A stretch of 64,000 nucleotides of DNA, taken from NCBI GenBank assembly GCA_013180625.2, contig SNVD02011052.1, positions 62,001-126,000 on the forward strand. The letters are read 5' to 3'. A model generated the notes under the pieces. It worked only from the letters and a program-made list of their open reading frames with translations, did no database searches and was not told the DNA's origin. Below are positions 43,001 through 55,381 of this stretch, piece by piece. The stretch comes from Boswellia sacra. Taxonomy: Eukaryota; Streptophyta; Magnoliopsida; Sapindales; Burseraceae. A program made the translations under genes and the position numbers. Every line of letters starts with the position of its first letter. Position 1 is the first letter of the stretch.

Positions 43001-45659
43001 TTTTTCGAAACTTTCCATACAGTCCCCCAGCATTTTTTTTTCCTTTTCTTTTTCCCTCGGTAGACTTGGCTTGATGACTAATGACCCCTCTTTGACTGCG
43101 TAGATGGCTAGAGTTAAAACCACTGTGAAAGTGCTACGGGTGGAATCGATTCATCGAACCCAGTCTTCAAGGGATAAGGATCCTGTGACCAACCGTAAAG
43201 AAGTAAATGAGTTTTACCAAAACTTCTTCGGTCAGGGTCGTGAGCTAGGGCAGAATTCTGTTAACCACAAGGTGGTAGATACTGAGGGGGATAGCGACTG
43301 ATCGTCCTCTGCTTCCTCAGATAGTGAACCAGAGGTTGAAAAGTGGTGGGAGGCCGACCATATTGATAACCAACTCCTGGGCGACCGATTAAAAATATAT
43401 AAAGCCCATTTCCTTATCCCGGCCTCAGTCATCCTATTTCTTCCAAGGAAAGATTATCGATGGAGTAGGCCACCACGAGGTGTCATTGGTTTAAGCCTAG
43501 AGTTATTGAGAACTGGTCTCCGGGTGCCTTTTGATAACTATGTACGTCGTATGCTCGATGCTATGGGCATTACCCCTACCCAACTGTCGGCCAATGGATG
43601 GAGACTTCTGATAGCTTTCCAAAGTTTATTCAGAAGCGCAGGCCTTGGTGATCCTACTACCAACCATGTTAAGCACATTTTTGCCATTCACCCACCAAAT
43701 GGAGAGAAAACGGGTTACTATTACATATCCCAGCGAGGGAAGACGGATGACCCCAACCGCCTTTTTGGCATCCCCTCCCATGTGAAAGAATGGAAGTATA
43801 AACAATTATGGTGTGGTGGCGGTTGGAAGTATCAAGAAGGTGCTCGTCCAAAGGGGGAGAAGTTGAGGATCAGGAGGCGTTTTGGTTTTTGTAGTACCAT
43901 ATTATAATGACTCCCTATCCGTCTTTGTTATGACAACTCTTGATCAACTGACATTCTTTTCTATTTTTATTGCAGCTCTTTAGACCAAACGTCCGCTGTT
44001 ATCTCAGAAAGAGAGAGACGACTTGCAAGTGGTACTCAAGCTACCCGTGGACTCGAAGAACGTGCATAGCCTCACTGATCGGGAGCAATTGGTCCATCTT
44101 GGCTTATCACCTCCAATTCCTCCGGAAGGTAAGCTTGATCATTACTTTCCGATCTTACTTCATCAAACATGTGCTTGTTGTCTTACCAGTTTTATTTTCG
44201 CGCAGGACTATTCCCTTTGCATCCTACCAAGAAGCAAGTTGCTCAACTTGTAGCCAAGATGCCGCTTAAGCCCTTCACTCATGACAGGCCTGACTCTTCC
44301 CAAAAGAAATGGAGCGGAAGCCCTCCAACTCTCGGACCTTCGAAGAGGAGAGCCAGTGGTCACAAAGAGATTCCCGTACGGAAGTCGGTTCCTGACAGGT
44401 CAACCTCCGTTCAGCCTGCAGATGAAGTGGCAGCCTCGAAGCCTACTGGGAGCAAGTTACCCTCAGCCTCTCAACTACCCAAGCGTTTTACCTTTGACAG
44501 TACGGGCTTTCAGAGTGGCTCAACATGTGGAGACTACCTTCGAGAATTGTCTCAAAGTGCTGCACGTCTCATGCCTACCAATGTCTTTCCAGAGAATGTG
44601 AAACTCACATACTTTGATGTCGCTGTCGGGATGGGCATCATACTTCAGGTCAGGTTTTACTGAGACCCTTTCTTTTTTTTTTTTTTTTACTTTTGAAAGT
44701 CATGCCTTATCTTTTTTTCCTCTCTTTGCCTTTCTTTCTGTAGGCGACAGGACCCTTAGCTCAAGGGGAGTCTGCCAACACCAACCTCCTCAAGGAAGTT
44801 CTAAGGTTGATGACTGGAAGGCGAAACATCTAGTCTGCCTCGACAACTTAACCGAAACGGAAAGAAAAATGGCAGAGATGAAGGAACAGATGGGCAGAAT
44901 GAAGGCAGACTTGTTCGAAGCCAAGAAGGAGGCAGCTATCTAACATAAGAGGGCAAATGATTTTGGTCAAGAGCTTCGAGAGAGGGCTGTTGCTGAGCAA
45001 AGTAGGATCGACAAGGCAGTTGCTCGCTTTCGTAGGGGTCACATCTACTAGCAAGCTATGGAACGCTCCTATATTGATAGAGTCAATGGGGTGCGTAGAT
45101 GGTTCCATGACCGCTACCCAGAGATTGATCAGTCACCCATAGCTGAAGAGTTAAACTTGGTGGCAGAGTCTATTCCGACAGCGGACTCTGATCCTGAGCA
45201 ATTCCACTACCTCATCCTTAAAGATGAGGATTATGAGTCGACATTGGACACAGCAGCATGGGAGGCCAAGCAAGGCGACTCTACCTCATCGTCTTCAGAT
45301 GAAGAAGGAGATGATGAGGCCACTTCTTAGAGTTAGTTGGAATTGATTTCACCTTTTATTGTCTTTGCTTTCAGTTCAATGTCGTAGGTGAGGATTTGTC
45401 CTTACTTGGACTATATGTATGGCACTCCTTAACCAATTTTGAAGTAATAAGAACTCCAAGAATTTTCTTTTTCTGGTGTTGTATTCTTTTACTCTTTCCA
45501 TCTTATCGCAATTTGATCATACATGTGCTTTTAGGATTGATAATCACAAAAATTCTGAATGAACTGAACACTTTATTGATAATCTCTTTATTGGTCCCCC
45601 TATGGGAGTTGTTACACATGCATAAGCTCCTGTAAGGAGTTACTGCACATATAGAGAGA

Positions 45660-45861
45660 TTACGGGTAGTACTTCTTCAAGTGCTCAATATTCCATGGAT
45701 GACGGAGCGACCTCCCATCCATGGTGACCAGTCTGCAGGTGACTGGTCGGATGACTGCTTTGACTCGATAAAGACCCTTCCAGTTAGGCCCCAATGCTCC
45801 ATCAATGGGATCTCGAGTACTTGTAGTACTTGCCCACTTAGCTTATGCCCACGGAAGGTTC
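45660..45861 (-). pseudogene. Integrase C-terminus remnant
   Basis: On the minus strand, directly after the protease ORF, one frame gives GALGPNWKGLYRV and HPWNIEHLKKYY, the usual end of gypsy pol, closing with TAA at 45660-45662. It is joined out of frame to the protease part, so an internal deletion has removed RT, RNase H and the integrase core. Confidence 0.85.
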
Positions 45862-48300
45862 TCATCGAATCATCAATAGCTTATGCGCCTTCTCTTTAAA
45901 AGCCATGTTGTAGCACTCTCGAGAGGTTCGCTGTTCACCTCTAACTTCTCCTATCCCTGCGGGTGTTGGAAATTTCAAGACATGATGATAGACACCCATC
46001 ACAGCCTTGAAGTCGTAAAGTGATGGCCGTCCAAGAATGGCGTTATAAACACACAGATGATCTACTACGAGAAAGTTCACCATCTTGGTTGTCTGTAGGG
46101 AACCTTCTCCCAAGGTCACTGGTAACGAAATTACTCCTTCGGGAATAACTTTTCCTCCAGCGAATCCTATCAGGGAAGTTTGGATGCCTCTCATATCTTT
46201 TCGGTTAAGACCCAACCGATCAAATGCATCCAATGACATAATGTCAGCCGAGCTCCCATTATCAATCAATACTCTTCGTAGCCTTTTATTGGCCACTATT
46301 ACTGTGAGGACCAAGGCATCACAATGTGGATGATGGATACCCTGCGCATCTTGCGATGAAAAGGAGATAACATCACGATCCCCAACATTGGTGGAGGAGG
46401 CTGTCAAGTTGACTTCGTGGTGAGGGAGATCATATCTTGCTTGCCTGGCTAGGTGCCTTCGGGCTTGGGAACTCGAACCAGCCACTACTCCCCCAAAAAT
46501 TGTGGTGACTTCTTCTACTGGTTCTTTCCCTTTGTCATTCTTGTTGGATGGTTCAGGGGGCCGATAAATGTATTCTTGTAGCTGGCCATCCTTGATAAGA
46601 CCCTCGATTTGTCTCCTCAGTTCGAAACAGTCTGCAGTATTATGACCATGAGCCTGGTGGAAATGACAATACTTTCTCTTATCCCTTGTTTTTGGATCTG
46701 ACCATAAAGGGGCAGGTTCTTTCAGTAGTCCCTTATCTTTGATTTCTTTCAAGATATCATGCTGTGGCATGTTAAGTAATGTGAAAGTACGGTGCTCCTC
46801 TTGGGGTCGATCATTATGCTCTTGGCGGGGTTGGGTGGATGACCCTTGCAACAAGAGACGATCATTTCTAAATGTATCTTGCACGGAGCGTCAGTCCGAG
46901 GTTGATCTCTGATTTCTATCATGATGCTCTCTCCTGTGATTGCCATACGTCCGTCCATCTGTACATGCGGAATTAGGCGTCACCGGAGTCTGCCCAGGGT
47001 AATTTGCTTGAAAAATTTTCTCTGCATCGGCATGGCTAGAGATCCTTGCCAATGCTTCTTGGTACGTGCGTGGGAGGTTAACAGAGAATTCCCATGGTAG
47101 AGGGAGCTCCCCTTTGATTCCTTGAACCAAACCTTGCATGACGTAACCATCATTGAATAGATCCACTCGGGCAACCTCCCGCTGGTATCGGTCCACAAAT
47201 GCACGGAGGGATTCATTACGACCCTGCTTGATGGACAGAAGGCTCTGTGCTGGCCGACTTCTCGTCTTCATATTACCAAAGTGCGTGAGGAAACTACCAT
47301 TGCTTGGCTGATCTTCCAAGAGTAAGAGAAAAAGTTCTACGCATGATTCCCCCTGAGGCCCCTTGTATCTCCATATGAGAAATAAAAGAGTCTAAATGCT
47401 CTCGGGGGTCCGTCGTCCCTTGGTACAGCTCAAGTTGCGGCATCCGGAATCCGTATGGGTATCTTTCCCTAAGGATATCTTCAGCAAAGGGTGATTCCCA
47501 TTGTGGACGACCATCTTCTTCCCCTCCTGAACGCTTAATCAACCTCTCCAGTTTATGGATTTTTTCATCCATTTCCCGCTTAAACTCCGCATAATGATTA
47601 TCAGACGTTTCCTCCTCTGAGACATCCATTGGGACGACATCTGGGCGATGATTCTTGAATCTAGGTGGTGAACTGGGGCGATTTCTTTTTGACTGATGAT
47701 TACCCCTTGGAGCGTAAAGACCATGATAAGAATGGGCTGGCTGATCAACATTACTTCCCCTTGGTACCTGCTCAACGCTTGTATGGCGCTTCTTGTTTAG
47801 AGAGTGTCGAAGGTCTACTGCTGCTAATGGTTGTTCAGATATGATATGCGAGGGAGAGGGAATCTGTGGGCGACCTTCCCCTCCTTGAACAATAGGATGG
47901 GGAAGATTCGGTTGAGTGATCTGATGGCGAGGCAATCCAGTAGTCTGGGCGACTAAATCAGGACGCCCACCAACATCTCTCTGGATGTTAGGTACTACCA
48001 TGGCACTCATTGGGTTATTCCCAGCTGTGTTTGCAGCCTGCTGAGCACTTTGTCCAAATGCTTGGTTGAACATAGTCACCATACGATTCATCTGTTCACT
48101 GAAATTTCGCATGGTATGTTCCATGGTAGTTAGTCGATTCGTCTTGCCCTTCCTCGGTCTTCTAAGTGGAAGTCGGGGTTGCCTGAGGTTAGGCCCCACC
48201 CCAGAGGATATCACTAAAGCTCTCTCCGTATCAACTACCCTTCGGCGTCGGGGAGGCGCTTCAACCTCGATTTCTTCGTCAACCTTTAGGGAGGTTGAGT
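45862..48300 (-). pseudogene. gag and protease of the minus-strand gypsy element
   Basis: Three minus-strand pieces (48300-47294, 47319-46891, 46884-45862). A one-base frameshift separates the first two near 47310, and a single TGA at 46891-46893 separates the last two, which share a frame. The capsid block is at about 47300-46980. A gag finger-like motif CHFHQAHGHNTADC is near 46640-46680, and the protease has DNGSSADIM near 46240-46270 and YNAILGRPSL near 46030-46060. The start codon is not secure. Confidence 0.85.
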
Positions 48301-48375
48301 GTTAGGATCCGTGACTCATGATGAGTTTGAGTACATTTGGATAGGAGCAACAACTAAAGAGGCTTAGATTTCGTC

Positions 48376-48393
48376 CCCACAGACGGCGCCAAC
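48376..48393 (-). other. Primer binding site
   Basis: On the minus strand GTTGGCGCCGTCTGTGGGG, directly inside the 5' LTR. This is the standard plant gypsy site. Confidence 0.85.
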
Positions 48394-48859
48394 TGTTGAT
48401 GCACGATTTTCGGGCGACCAGGAAGCGGGTCGGAGCTCGGGTGGTACGTCAGGTCCAATCCTACGAGCAAAGAAAAACAGTCAGGGGTGCCGGCGGTGGT
48501 GCCGGCGAGAACCCTCCGACGCTCAAGTCAGTTTCCGGCACTCCGGAATTTTCTGAGAGAATTTCCTAGAGAGAGAAGCTCTCAAAAGTGAAGGAAATTT
48601 AGAGAGAGAATAAGTTCAGAAAAGTGTGCATACCTTGAGTAATAATTCGGAGGGTTTATATAGGAATCAGGATGGGTTATTGTGAGACCCAGCTAATAGG
48701 CCCAAATAATGGGCTTTAGTAATGGGCTTACTGTATTAGATTTAATTGAGCCAGGATGGGTCATTGTGGGACCCGGACAATAGGCCCAAATAATGAGCTT
48801 CAGTAATGGGCTTACTGTATTAGAAATAATTGAGGCCCAATATTGTTATGGCCATAACA
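48394..48859 (-). repeat. 5' LTR of the minus-strand gypsy element
   Basis: 466 bp. It matches 40932-41384 with a 12 bp duplication near 48494. TATA-like TATATAGG is near 48657 on the plus strand; on the minus strand it reads CCTATATAAACC. Confidence 0.92.
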
Positions 48860-49816
48860 CTTATAATATTGAACCAGTCAGTCAAATTTGGCTTATAAGT
48901 TTATACACGCTGGAGAGGAACCGAGTGACCGACCTTAATTATAACGTTGAACAAATCAGTCAAATTTGGCTCGTACGTAAAACTTGACAAAATATAAATT
49001 TTATAAAATACAAATTCGCTTATATATGATCCATTATTCACTCTAATTCATGATCTATGTAGATACATAATAGATAAACTTTGGTTATGTATAATTATGT
49101 ACTACCATGAGTATAAATATTCTAGATATAATGGAACATTTTAATATTTTGGGAAAATGTAAAAGAAAAAGAATGGTTAAATTTTGAGGGGTTGTTGCTT
49201 TTTAGTCTAAGTTTTCTATTTTATTTTAGTCAAGTATCGAGTATGTCAAGTTTTAAAAATTGACAAATGATATTAGATGTTTGTCAAACATACAGCAAAG
49301 CTGTGTCAAACTTTATGTATCCTGTTTGTAACAATGCAGGTATATTATCAAATATAGGGTTTTGCTACTACTCCAAAATTATATCCTAAATTTTATACCC
49401 CGTGTAATTAATTAAGAATTCCTAAGTGGAGTGTGTGGTGATGTGATAATTTTAAATTAATATACTATCAATTATAATATATAATATTATTTAGGATAAT
49501 GTTTTAAGATGCATCTATTATTCATATGATCAGTTGAAGTTAAATTTAACTAAACAACAATTAAAAAAAGCAATTAGGCTTCGATTAAAACTCTATTTAT
49601 AGTTATATCAACTTAGCCTTTCTTCCTCTTTTTTTTTTTTTAATTCATATTTCCCTGATATTATAAAATTTCAACTCCAAGCTATATCTGAACTTACAAC
49701 TCATGTTGAATGTTAGTGTCTTTTTCCATGTATCCTTTTGGTAGCATTTTGTAGTAGCAAATCGAAAGTTTATTAATTAATACCACTTGCATTATCAACT
49801 CTGGATTTAAGCATTT

Positions 49817-49822
49817 TATAAA
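49817..49822 (+). promoter_or_regulatory. TATA box of small gene copy 2
   Basis: TATAAA about 95 bp before the ATG at 49915, at the position conserved in copies 1 and 3. Confidence 0.55.
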
Positions 49823-49914
49823 GGGGACCAATGGGGTCACTTCGAACTCACAGCTAGTTAGCAGAGTTATAGAGCATTTAGGGAAGAGAAGAAAGGCACT
49901 TACTCCATTTGCTG

Positions 49915-50316
49915 ATGGCTCTCTTACGAGGCTTCATGGTCCAAGTCCTTCCCAGCTTTTCAAGCCATACCTGCAACGACCAAAAAAAGGGATCATCATG
50001 TACGTTAATTAATAATTTCTTGTAATTAAATTTCTTTTTGTTTTATCATTTGATCTCTTTCACTGATCTTCACCAGTTGAAGTGAACATAGATATGTATA
50101 TAGACATGTTTTATTTCTAATTTCTAAGTAAAAACTTTCTGCAGAGACAGAAGATTTGCAGCACCGAGTAAAAAAGAGAAGCCCGAGACAGGGAGCGGTG
50201 GAAAAATCCATCAGGTGCCGAATAATACTTCTGATAGCGCACGTAATGCTGGAAAAAGAGTTCAGGGAAGCAGAGGAAAAGATTATACTTCTTCAAAGAA
50301 ATCTAATAATAATTGA
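49915..50316 (+). pseudogene. Small basic protein gene, copy 2, frameshifted
   Basis: Exon 1 is 49915-49999 and exon 2 is 50145-50316, with the same splice sites as copies 1 and 3. Exon 1 is one base short near 49961 (one C lost after the T run). With normal splicing the shifted frame meets a TAG formed across the exon junction, giving about 28 aa. Exon 2 on its own is still open and ends TSSKKSNNN. It could be a true pseudogene or a base-call error. Confidence 0.75.
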
Positions 50317-51700
50317 ATCTTTAACTTAGTTGACAGTTTAGTGGCTATAGGTAGCTGGTAATTTAGAGTTTGCATGCATGGCAGTTGACTAATCATCAAA
50401 AGAGCTTTGTGTTTTGTGGTAAGTTGTTATATGTGTGTACTTGCAAGAGAGAAATAATATTATTTATAAATGGATAACCAGTTTGTATTCAATATTAAAT
50501 ATTAGCAGTACTGTAACTAATTAAGTTCTCTTCGACTAATCTTCCTTGGAACAACTTTCTATTTATTATATTAAAAGAACACAAAATTATAAGGTCAGGT
50601 ATCACGTAATAAAGCACCAATTTGTTTCCCCTTCAATTTGATGAATGGTATATTTCAAGTTGAAATTAGGATCCTCTACTTACCTAATTATGTCTCAGTT
50701 TTTTAGAATTTGTTGACACATTAATTTTCATATTAATGCATGGTTGAGATGCAGTAGAAATGAAATGAGGAGATCCTTGTCCATAATAAAACGCCTTTAC
50801 ATAATTGTTGTGACCGCAAAACAGCCCATCCAAATTGGCTTCACAAAATTTTATCAAATCTGCAATTGCAATTGTTAATCTAGTCCGGTTGTTTTACATT
50901 AATACATGACTGCAACTGAACCCCTCCAATACGCATCAAATCGGTTTATTTCAAAAGGCATAGGAAGCAGTTAATTCCGTCATTTACTTGACACCCCTCT
51001 TTATAAATTCCTTCCTTAATTTAAGATAATTGTATTCGATGCTATTAAAGGCAAAACCACAATACGACAAAAACGTAAACAAATTAAAGAAATACAATTA
51101 TATGATGAAACTTAAATTAATATTGTGTAGTGACTTTCTAATTAGAGATCTTGCCAAAGAAAAAAAAATAGTAGGATAAAAATTGGCCTAGAAATAAAGA
51201 GTCAAGTACTTGTATATCGAAGCACTTTTGACAAATATTCCCCCTGACAAACACTTCCCCTAATAATAGGAAATGGTAAGAATCCTGAAATGATATGTGT
51301 CAACTTGATCGCTTTTTGAGCTGTCACTTGCCAATCTCATTATATATAAGGTAACACATAACCTATTTGTAAGAGAGCACTTCAAGGAACAGGGAGGTGC
51401 TCAACATCCAAATGCCCAACTAATCCTAAATTCTAAGTAGGCATATTTAGATAGAAAGAATTCCAAATTCAAGATTTTGTGAACGCCAAAGGAAATATAT
51501 CTAACTTCATTATTATGCCGTTAAGTTGGTGTAAAGCTCTAAAGTGAGATATTATCAGTTGTACAGTGTGCTATTTATGGTAAAGTTTGTACAATTACTG
51601 ATGCAACTATTTTTGCTTGACATAAGAATCATCAATTTCTTTAATGAATATTGTCCTGTAAGTAATTCTATGCATCATTGGTTTATCTAGACAGTCATGT

Positions 51701-51703
<3 letters not shown>

Positions 51704-51748
<45 letters not shown>
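51704..51748. repeat. (TA)n microsatellite
   Basis: About 45 bp of TA repeats shortly before unit 3. Confidence 0.95.
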
Positions 51749-51751
<3 letters not shown>

Positions 51752-52970
51752 TTCTGTGAACTTAAAAGTGTTTATTCTTGATTTCTTTCTGCAAGTTGTT
51801 AAATTTGGGGTGCTAATGTTATCTAAACAAAAAGGTGACAATGTTATACCCTATTTCAGAGGGGTGTATAATATTTTTCATTTGTAATTGTATAGAAATC
51901 GATATTAAATCAAATAAAATAAATCTCATATCTCCAACTTGGAAGAAAAGATTTAATTCCCGGTAGTTAGCTAGCCTCAATTTCCAATTAAATGATAGAC
52001 AATAATTAAAAACTAGTTAGGTTAATCAATTAACAATATGAACACTTGAAAAAAAAGTCCCAGTTCACAATTTAATCAGTCAAAAATAAATCTTTTGACT
52101 GTGAGTTTCAAATAATTGCTTAATTGGGAGCTCAAAGTCAATTTTTCTTTGAAATGATACAAGCTGTTGTGCTATTGCTTTACTTGTATCAAGAGTACTA
52201 CACTTGTTGACCAGACTTCTTTAACCCACCATTTCTTGTGGAAATCGCCGTCAAATTTTTACTTTATTGGTCAATTGGTTCGAGCTCTCTCATTTTATAT
52301 ATATAAAAAATGGTCATCTCCGACCTTCTTATAAAGTTTTTTTGTTTTGTTCTTGGAAAAAGATCTACTTTCCGAAGACTTGACTATACAAGTCATGCCC
52401 ACCAAATTTGACGACGTACGCTTAGGTGAATAATTGAATATATTAGTCAAGTTCACGTTAAAGTTAACCACGACGGCTCAATAATTGGGGAAATTGTTAG
52501 GCATCCTATTCCTTTGGTAAATTGATTCAACTCGTGAAATCCTCAATAGCACCCCCTTACATAGCTAACGATGATGGTTAATTTTAATGTTTGAACTTTC
52601 AATGGTATACACATGTTTTTACATATTTAACTAGTAAACATATACAAATCTTAAGAACCAATTAAATTTAATATGTTAATGCATGTGATTTAGAGATTGA
52701 TTGGGCTGTTGGGGATATTACCGTCACAAAATTTTTTAATAATTTGGCATGTAATTTGCACGTGTGATCTAGAGATTCATCTGGTCATTAAATATTTTAG
52801 TCTTTAGATTTATTAGGATATAATTTGGTTAAGGGACCGATTAATTGGATTTGAAACTTTTAAATAAAAGTAATTTAACATGGGCAAAGTGGTTTTTTAT
52901 GGGTAAAAGGCAGTCAAGAAGCCCGAATTGTCATAACCTAAATCTTTGTTGAGTTGATTGACGTGACAAC

Positions 52971-54423
52971 GAAAAAATTGAAAAAATAGACACAATTAGG
53001 AACCCTTAGTAAAATTTGGACACATCTTGAAAAATTTTCATGCCATAAACACTTTCTCGATAAAAAGACTAAAATACCCTTATGTATTCAATTTATTCCT
53101 AAAGCCTTATTTCCCTCTTCCCGAAACCCCTTGACTCTTCATTTCTGAAACCCCTCGACTACACTCGAAACGCAAACCGAGACGAGCATCCTCTGAGGAT
53201 AGAAGCAAGACAATGCACAATGATCTATTTGGTTGTTTTCTGTTTCATTAGATTTGGGTTAGTTTTTAGGGAATTTGAATTAGGGATGTGAGTTTTCGTC
53301 GGATTTGTGAACTTATTCTGTGTTTTCAGGGATAAATCTAGTGTTATTAGGTGATTTTTGTGGTTTGATGTGTATGAAAACTGTGGAAACCGAGGGACTT
53401 GGTTGCGAGGTAGACGATGGTCGAGTGTCTGATATCCGACAAATTTGTATCCGAGTGTCGGATTCTGTAAACTCTTCGGATAATGTATTCGACACTCGAA
53501 TCCGACACTCGACAAAATTGTTTTCACTTTCATCTAGTGTCGGATGAAAGTGAAAAAATTTGTCAAGTGTCAGATTCGAGTGTCGGATATATCATTGAAG
53601 AGTTTACAGTGTCGGATGATTCGACACTCGAGATGTGTCGAATAGCCGACACTCGACATGTCGGATGAAAGAGAATACAATTTTGTCGAGTGTCGAGATG
53701 TGTCGGATTCGAATGTCGGATATATCATCGAAGAGTTTAGATGTGTGTCGGATGGCTGACACTCGACATGTCGGATGAAAGAGAAAACAATTTTGTCAAG
53801 TGTCGAGATGTGTCGAATTCGAGTGTCGAATATATCATCGAAGAGTTTACAGTGTCGAATGATCCGACACTCGAGATGTGTCACATAGCCAACAATCGAC
53901 ATGTCAGATGAAAGAGAAAACAATTTTGTCGAGTGTCGAGATGTGTCGGATATTAGACACTCGACCATCATCTACCTCACGACCAAGCCCGTCGGTTTCC
54001 ACAGTTTTTATACACATTAAACTACAAAAATCACCTAATAACACTAGATTTATCCCTAAAAACACAAAATAAGTTCACAAATCCGGTAGAAACTCAAATC
54101 CCTAATTCAAATTCTCTAAAAACTAACCTAAATCTAACGAAACAGAAAACAGAAAACAACCAAATAAATCACTCTGCGTCGTCTTGCTTCTATCCTTAGA
54201 TGATACTAATCTCGGTTTACGTTTCAAGTGTAGTCGAAGGATTTCGGAAAAATGAAGAGTTGAGGGGTTTCAGGAAAAGGAAAATAAGGCTTCAGAAATA
54301 AATTGAATATATAAGGGTATTTTGGTCATTTTGTGAGCAAAATATCTATGACATAAAAATTTTATATGATGTGTCTAAATTTCACTGCAAACCCCTAATT
54401 ATATCTATTTTTTCAATTTTTTC
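52971..54423. mobile_element. Long inverted-repeat transposon with satellite core
   Basis: Terminal inverted repeats of about 450 bp (52971-53440 and 53945-54423) start GAAAAAATTG and end CAATTTTTTC. Flanks CGTGACAAC (52962-52970) and CGTAACATT (54424-54432) agree at six of nine places, a possible old 9 bp Mutator-type duplication. The core 53410-53970 is an array of TCGAGTGTCGGAT-like words, with a longer unit of about 115-130 bp. It has no transposase gene. Confidence 0.8.
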
Positions 54424-54686
54424 CGTAACATTTGGGGTGTCATCATATAAGTTTTTAAAAACTTAGGTGTTGACCGTTTGACAATAAGTACAGGCTCTAG
54501 CTCCCTCACATTTTCCTGCCTTTTCATAAAGTTTTTCTTAACGTTTTCTTGGCTGAGGAACCGAAGACTTGTAAACTCACATTTTCCTGCCTTTTCATAA
54601 AGTTTTTCTTAACGTTTTCTTGGCTAAGGAACCGAAGACTTGATAATACAAGTCATGTCCACCGAATTTAACAGCTTGTAAGTGAA

Positions 54687-55027
54687 GGGAAAGGGTCTTA
54701 CTACAGTGCATCCACCGGTTGTATCAGTGTATTACTTTTCAATTTTTTATAAATTTAATATAAAAATTGTAAATCTTTGTATAAAAATCTTAAATGTGAA
54801 AAAAAAAAGTTGTAAATAAATAATTTTTCACATTTACGACTTTTATGCAATGATTTATAACTTTTACACTAGTTTACAAAAAATTAAAAATAGTTATACA
54901 ATTTTTTATTTATAACTTTTTTTTCACATTTACGATTTTTATATAAAAATTTATAATTTTTACATTAAAATTATAAAAATTTAGAAAAGTGATACATTAG
55001 TACAACCAATGCACCGTAGTTAAAGCA
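54687..55027. mobile_element. Mutator-type MITE (341 bp)
   Basis: Inverted ends around CTACAGTGCATCC and GGTGCATTGG-type words; the AT-rich middle is also partly palindromic. Perfect 9 bp target duplication GTAAGTGAA (54678-54686 and 55028-55036). Confidence 0.85.
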
Positions 55028-55253
55028 GTAAGTGAACGTATTAGTCAAGTTCACGTTAATATTTATGGGAAAATTTTCCAACGCCCCCAGGTTTGAAAAT
55101 CACGCCAACACCCCATACAGCCATACCTGACAACGTTGGTAAGTTAATTTTAAGTTTCAAGGGTAAAATTATCTTTCAGACATATTTAATAAATACACAT
55201 ATATAAATCTCAAGAACCTATTAAAACGTACTCTGTTAATTTATGAGATTTAG

Positions 55254-55381
55254 GGGACTGACTACAGTACATCTGCTGTACCATACAGCAGGTGCTTTTT
55301 TTGTTAACTTTGAAGCAAAATTTGTAATTACAAAAAAACCCACCTGCTGTACCGTACAACAGGTGGACCGTAGCTTCCTCC
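55254..55381. mobile_element. Mutator-type MITE (128 bp)
   Basis: Inverted repeats of about 33 bp around CTACAGTACATCTGCTGTAC and its partner, with a perfect 9 bp target duplication GAGATTTAG (55245-55253 and 55382-55390). The ends resemble those of the MITE at 54687. Confidence 0.88.

Larger units (their letters stand above)
41540..45330 (+). pseudogene. Spliced antisense gene of the gypsy element (gypsy-type transposase-like, PF04195-like), decayed
   Basis: Proposed model: a non-coding first exon ending at 41643, a long intron closed by TGCGTAG directly before the ATG at 43104, then exons 43104-43884, 43976-44128, 44216-44648 and 44744-45330. The 44128/44216 junction keeps the frame exactly. 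The second exon has the block LLRTGLRVPFDNYVRRML followed by GITPTQLSANGWRLLIAF, typical of plant proteins annotated as putative gypsy-type transposon or transposase. The last exon is coiled-coil-like and ends in an acidic Ser/Asp/Glu tail. Damage: TGA at 43299-43301, TAG at 43981-43983, and a frame change and further stops in the last exon (44940, 45048). Antisense ORFs are known from Tat-lineage elements. Confidence 0.7.
40932..48859 (-). mobile_element. Minus-strand gypsy element with deleted pol and a spliced antisense gene
   Basis: A 7.9 kb element with LTRs 48394-48859 (5') and 40932-41384 (3') and a perfect 5 bp target duplication CTTAT (40927-40931 and 48860-48864). The primer site is next to the right LTR and the polypurine tract next to the left one, so it is transcribed leftwards. 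It contains gag and protease, then a deletion that removes RT, RNase H and most of integrase, then the integrase C-terminus. The other half (41385-45335) is a gene on the opposite strand. The LTRs differ by roughly 3% plus a 12 bp duplication. Probably Tat/Retand lineage. Confidence 0.9.
48865..51000 (+). repeat. Host segmental duplication, unit 2, right part
   Basis: It resumes after the gypsy element and matches unit 1 (about 7150-9170), including the small gene and its downstream flank. Beyond it, 51000-51775 is AT-rich without a gene. Confidence 0.8.
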
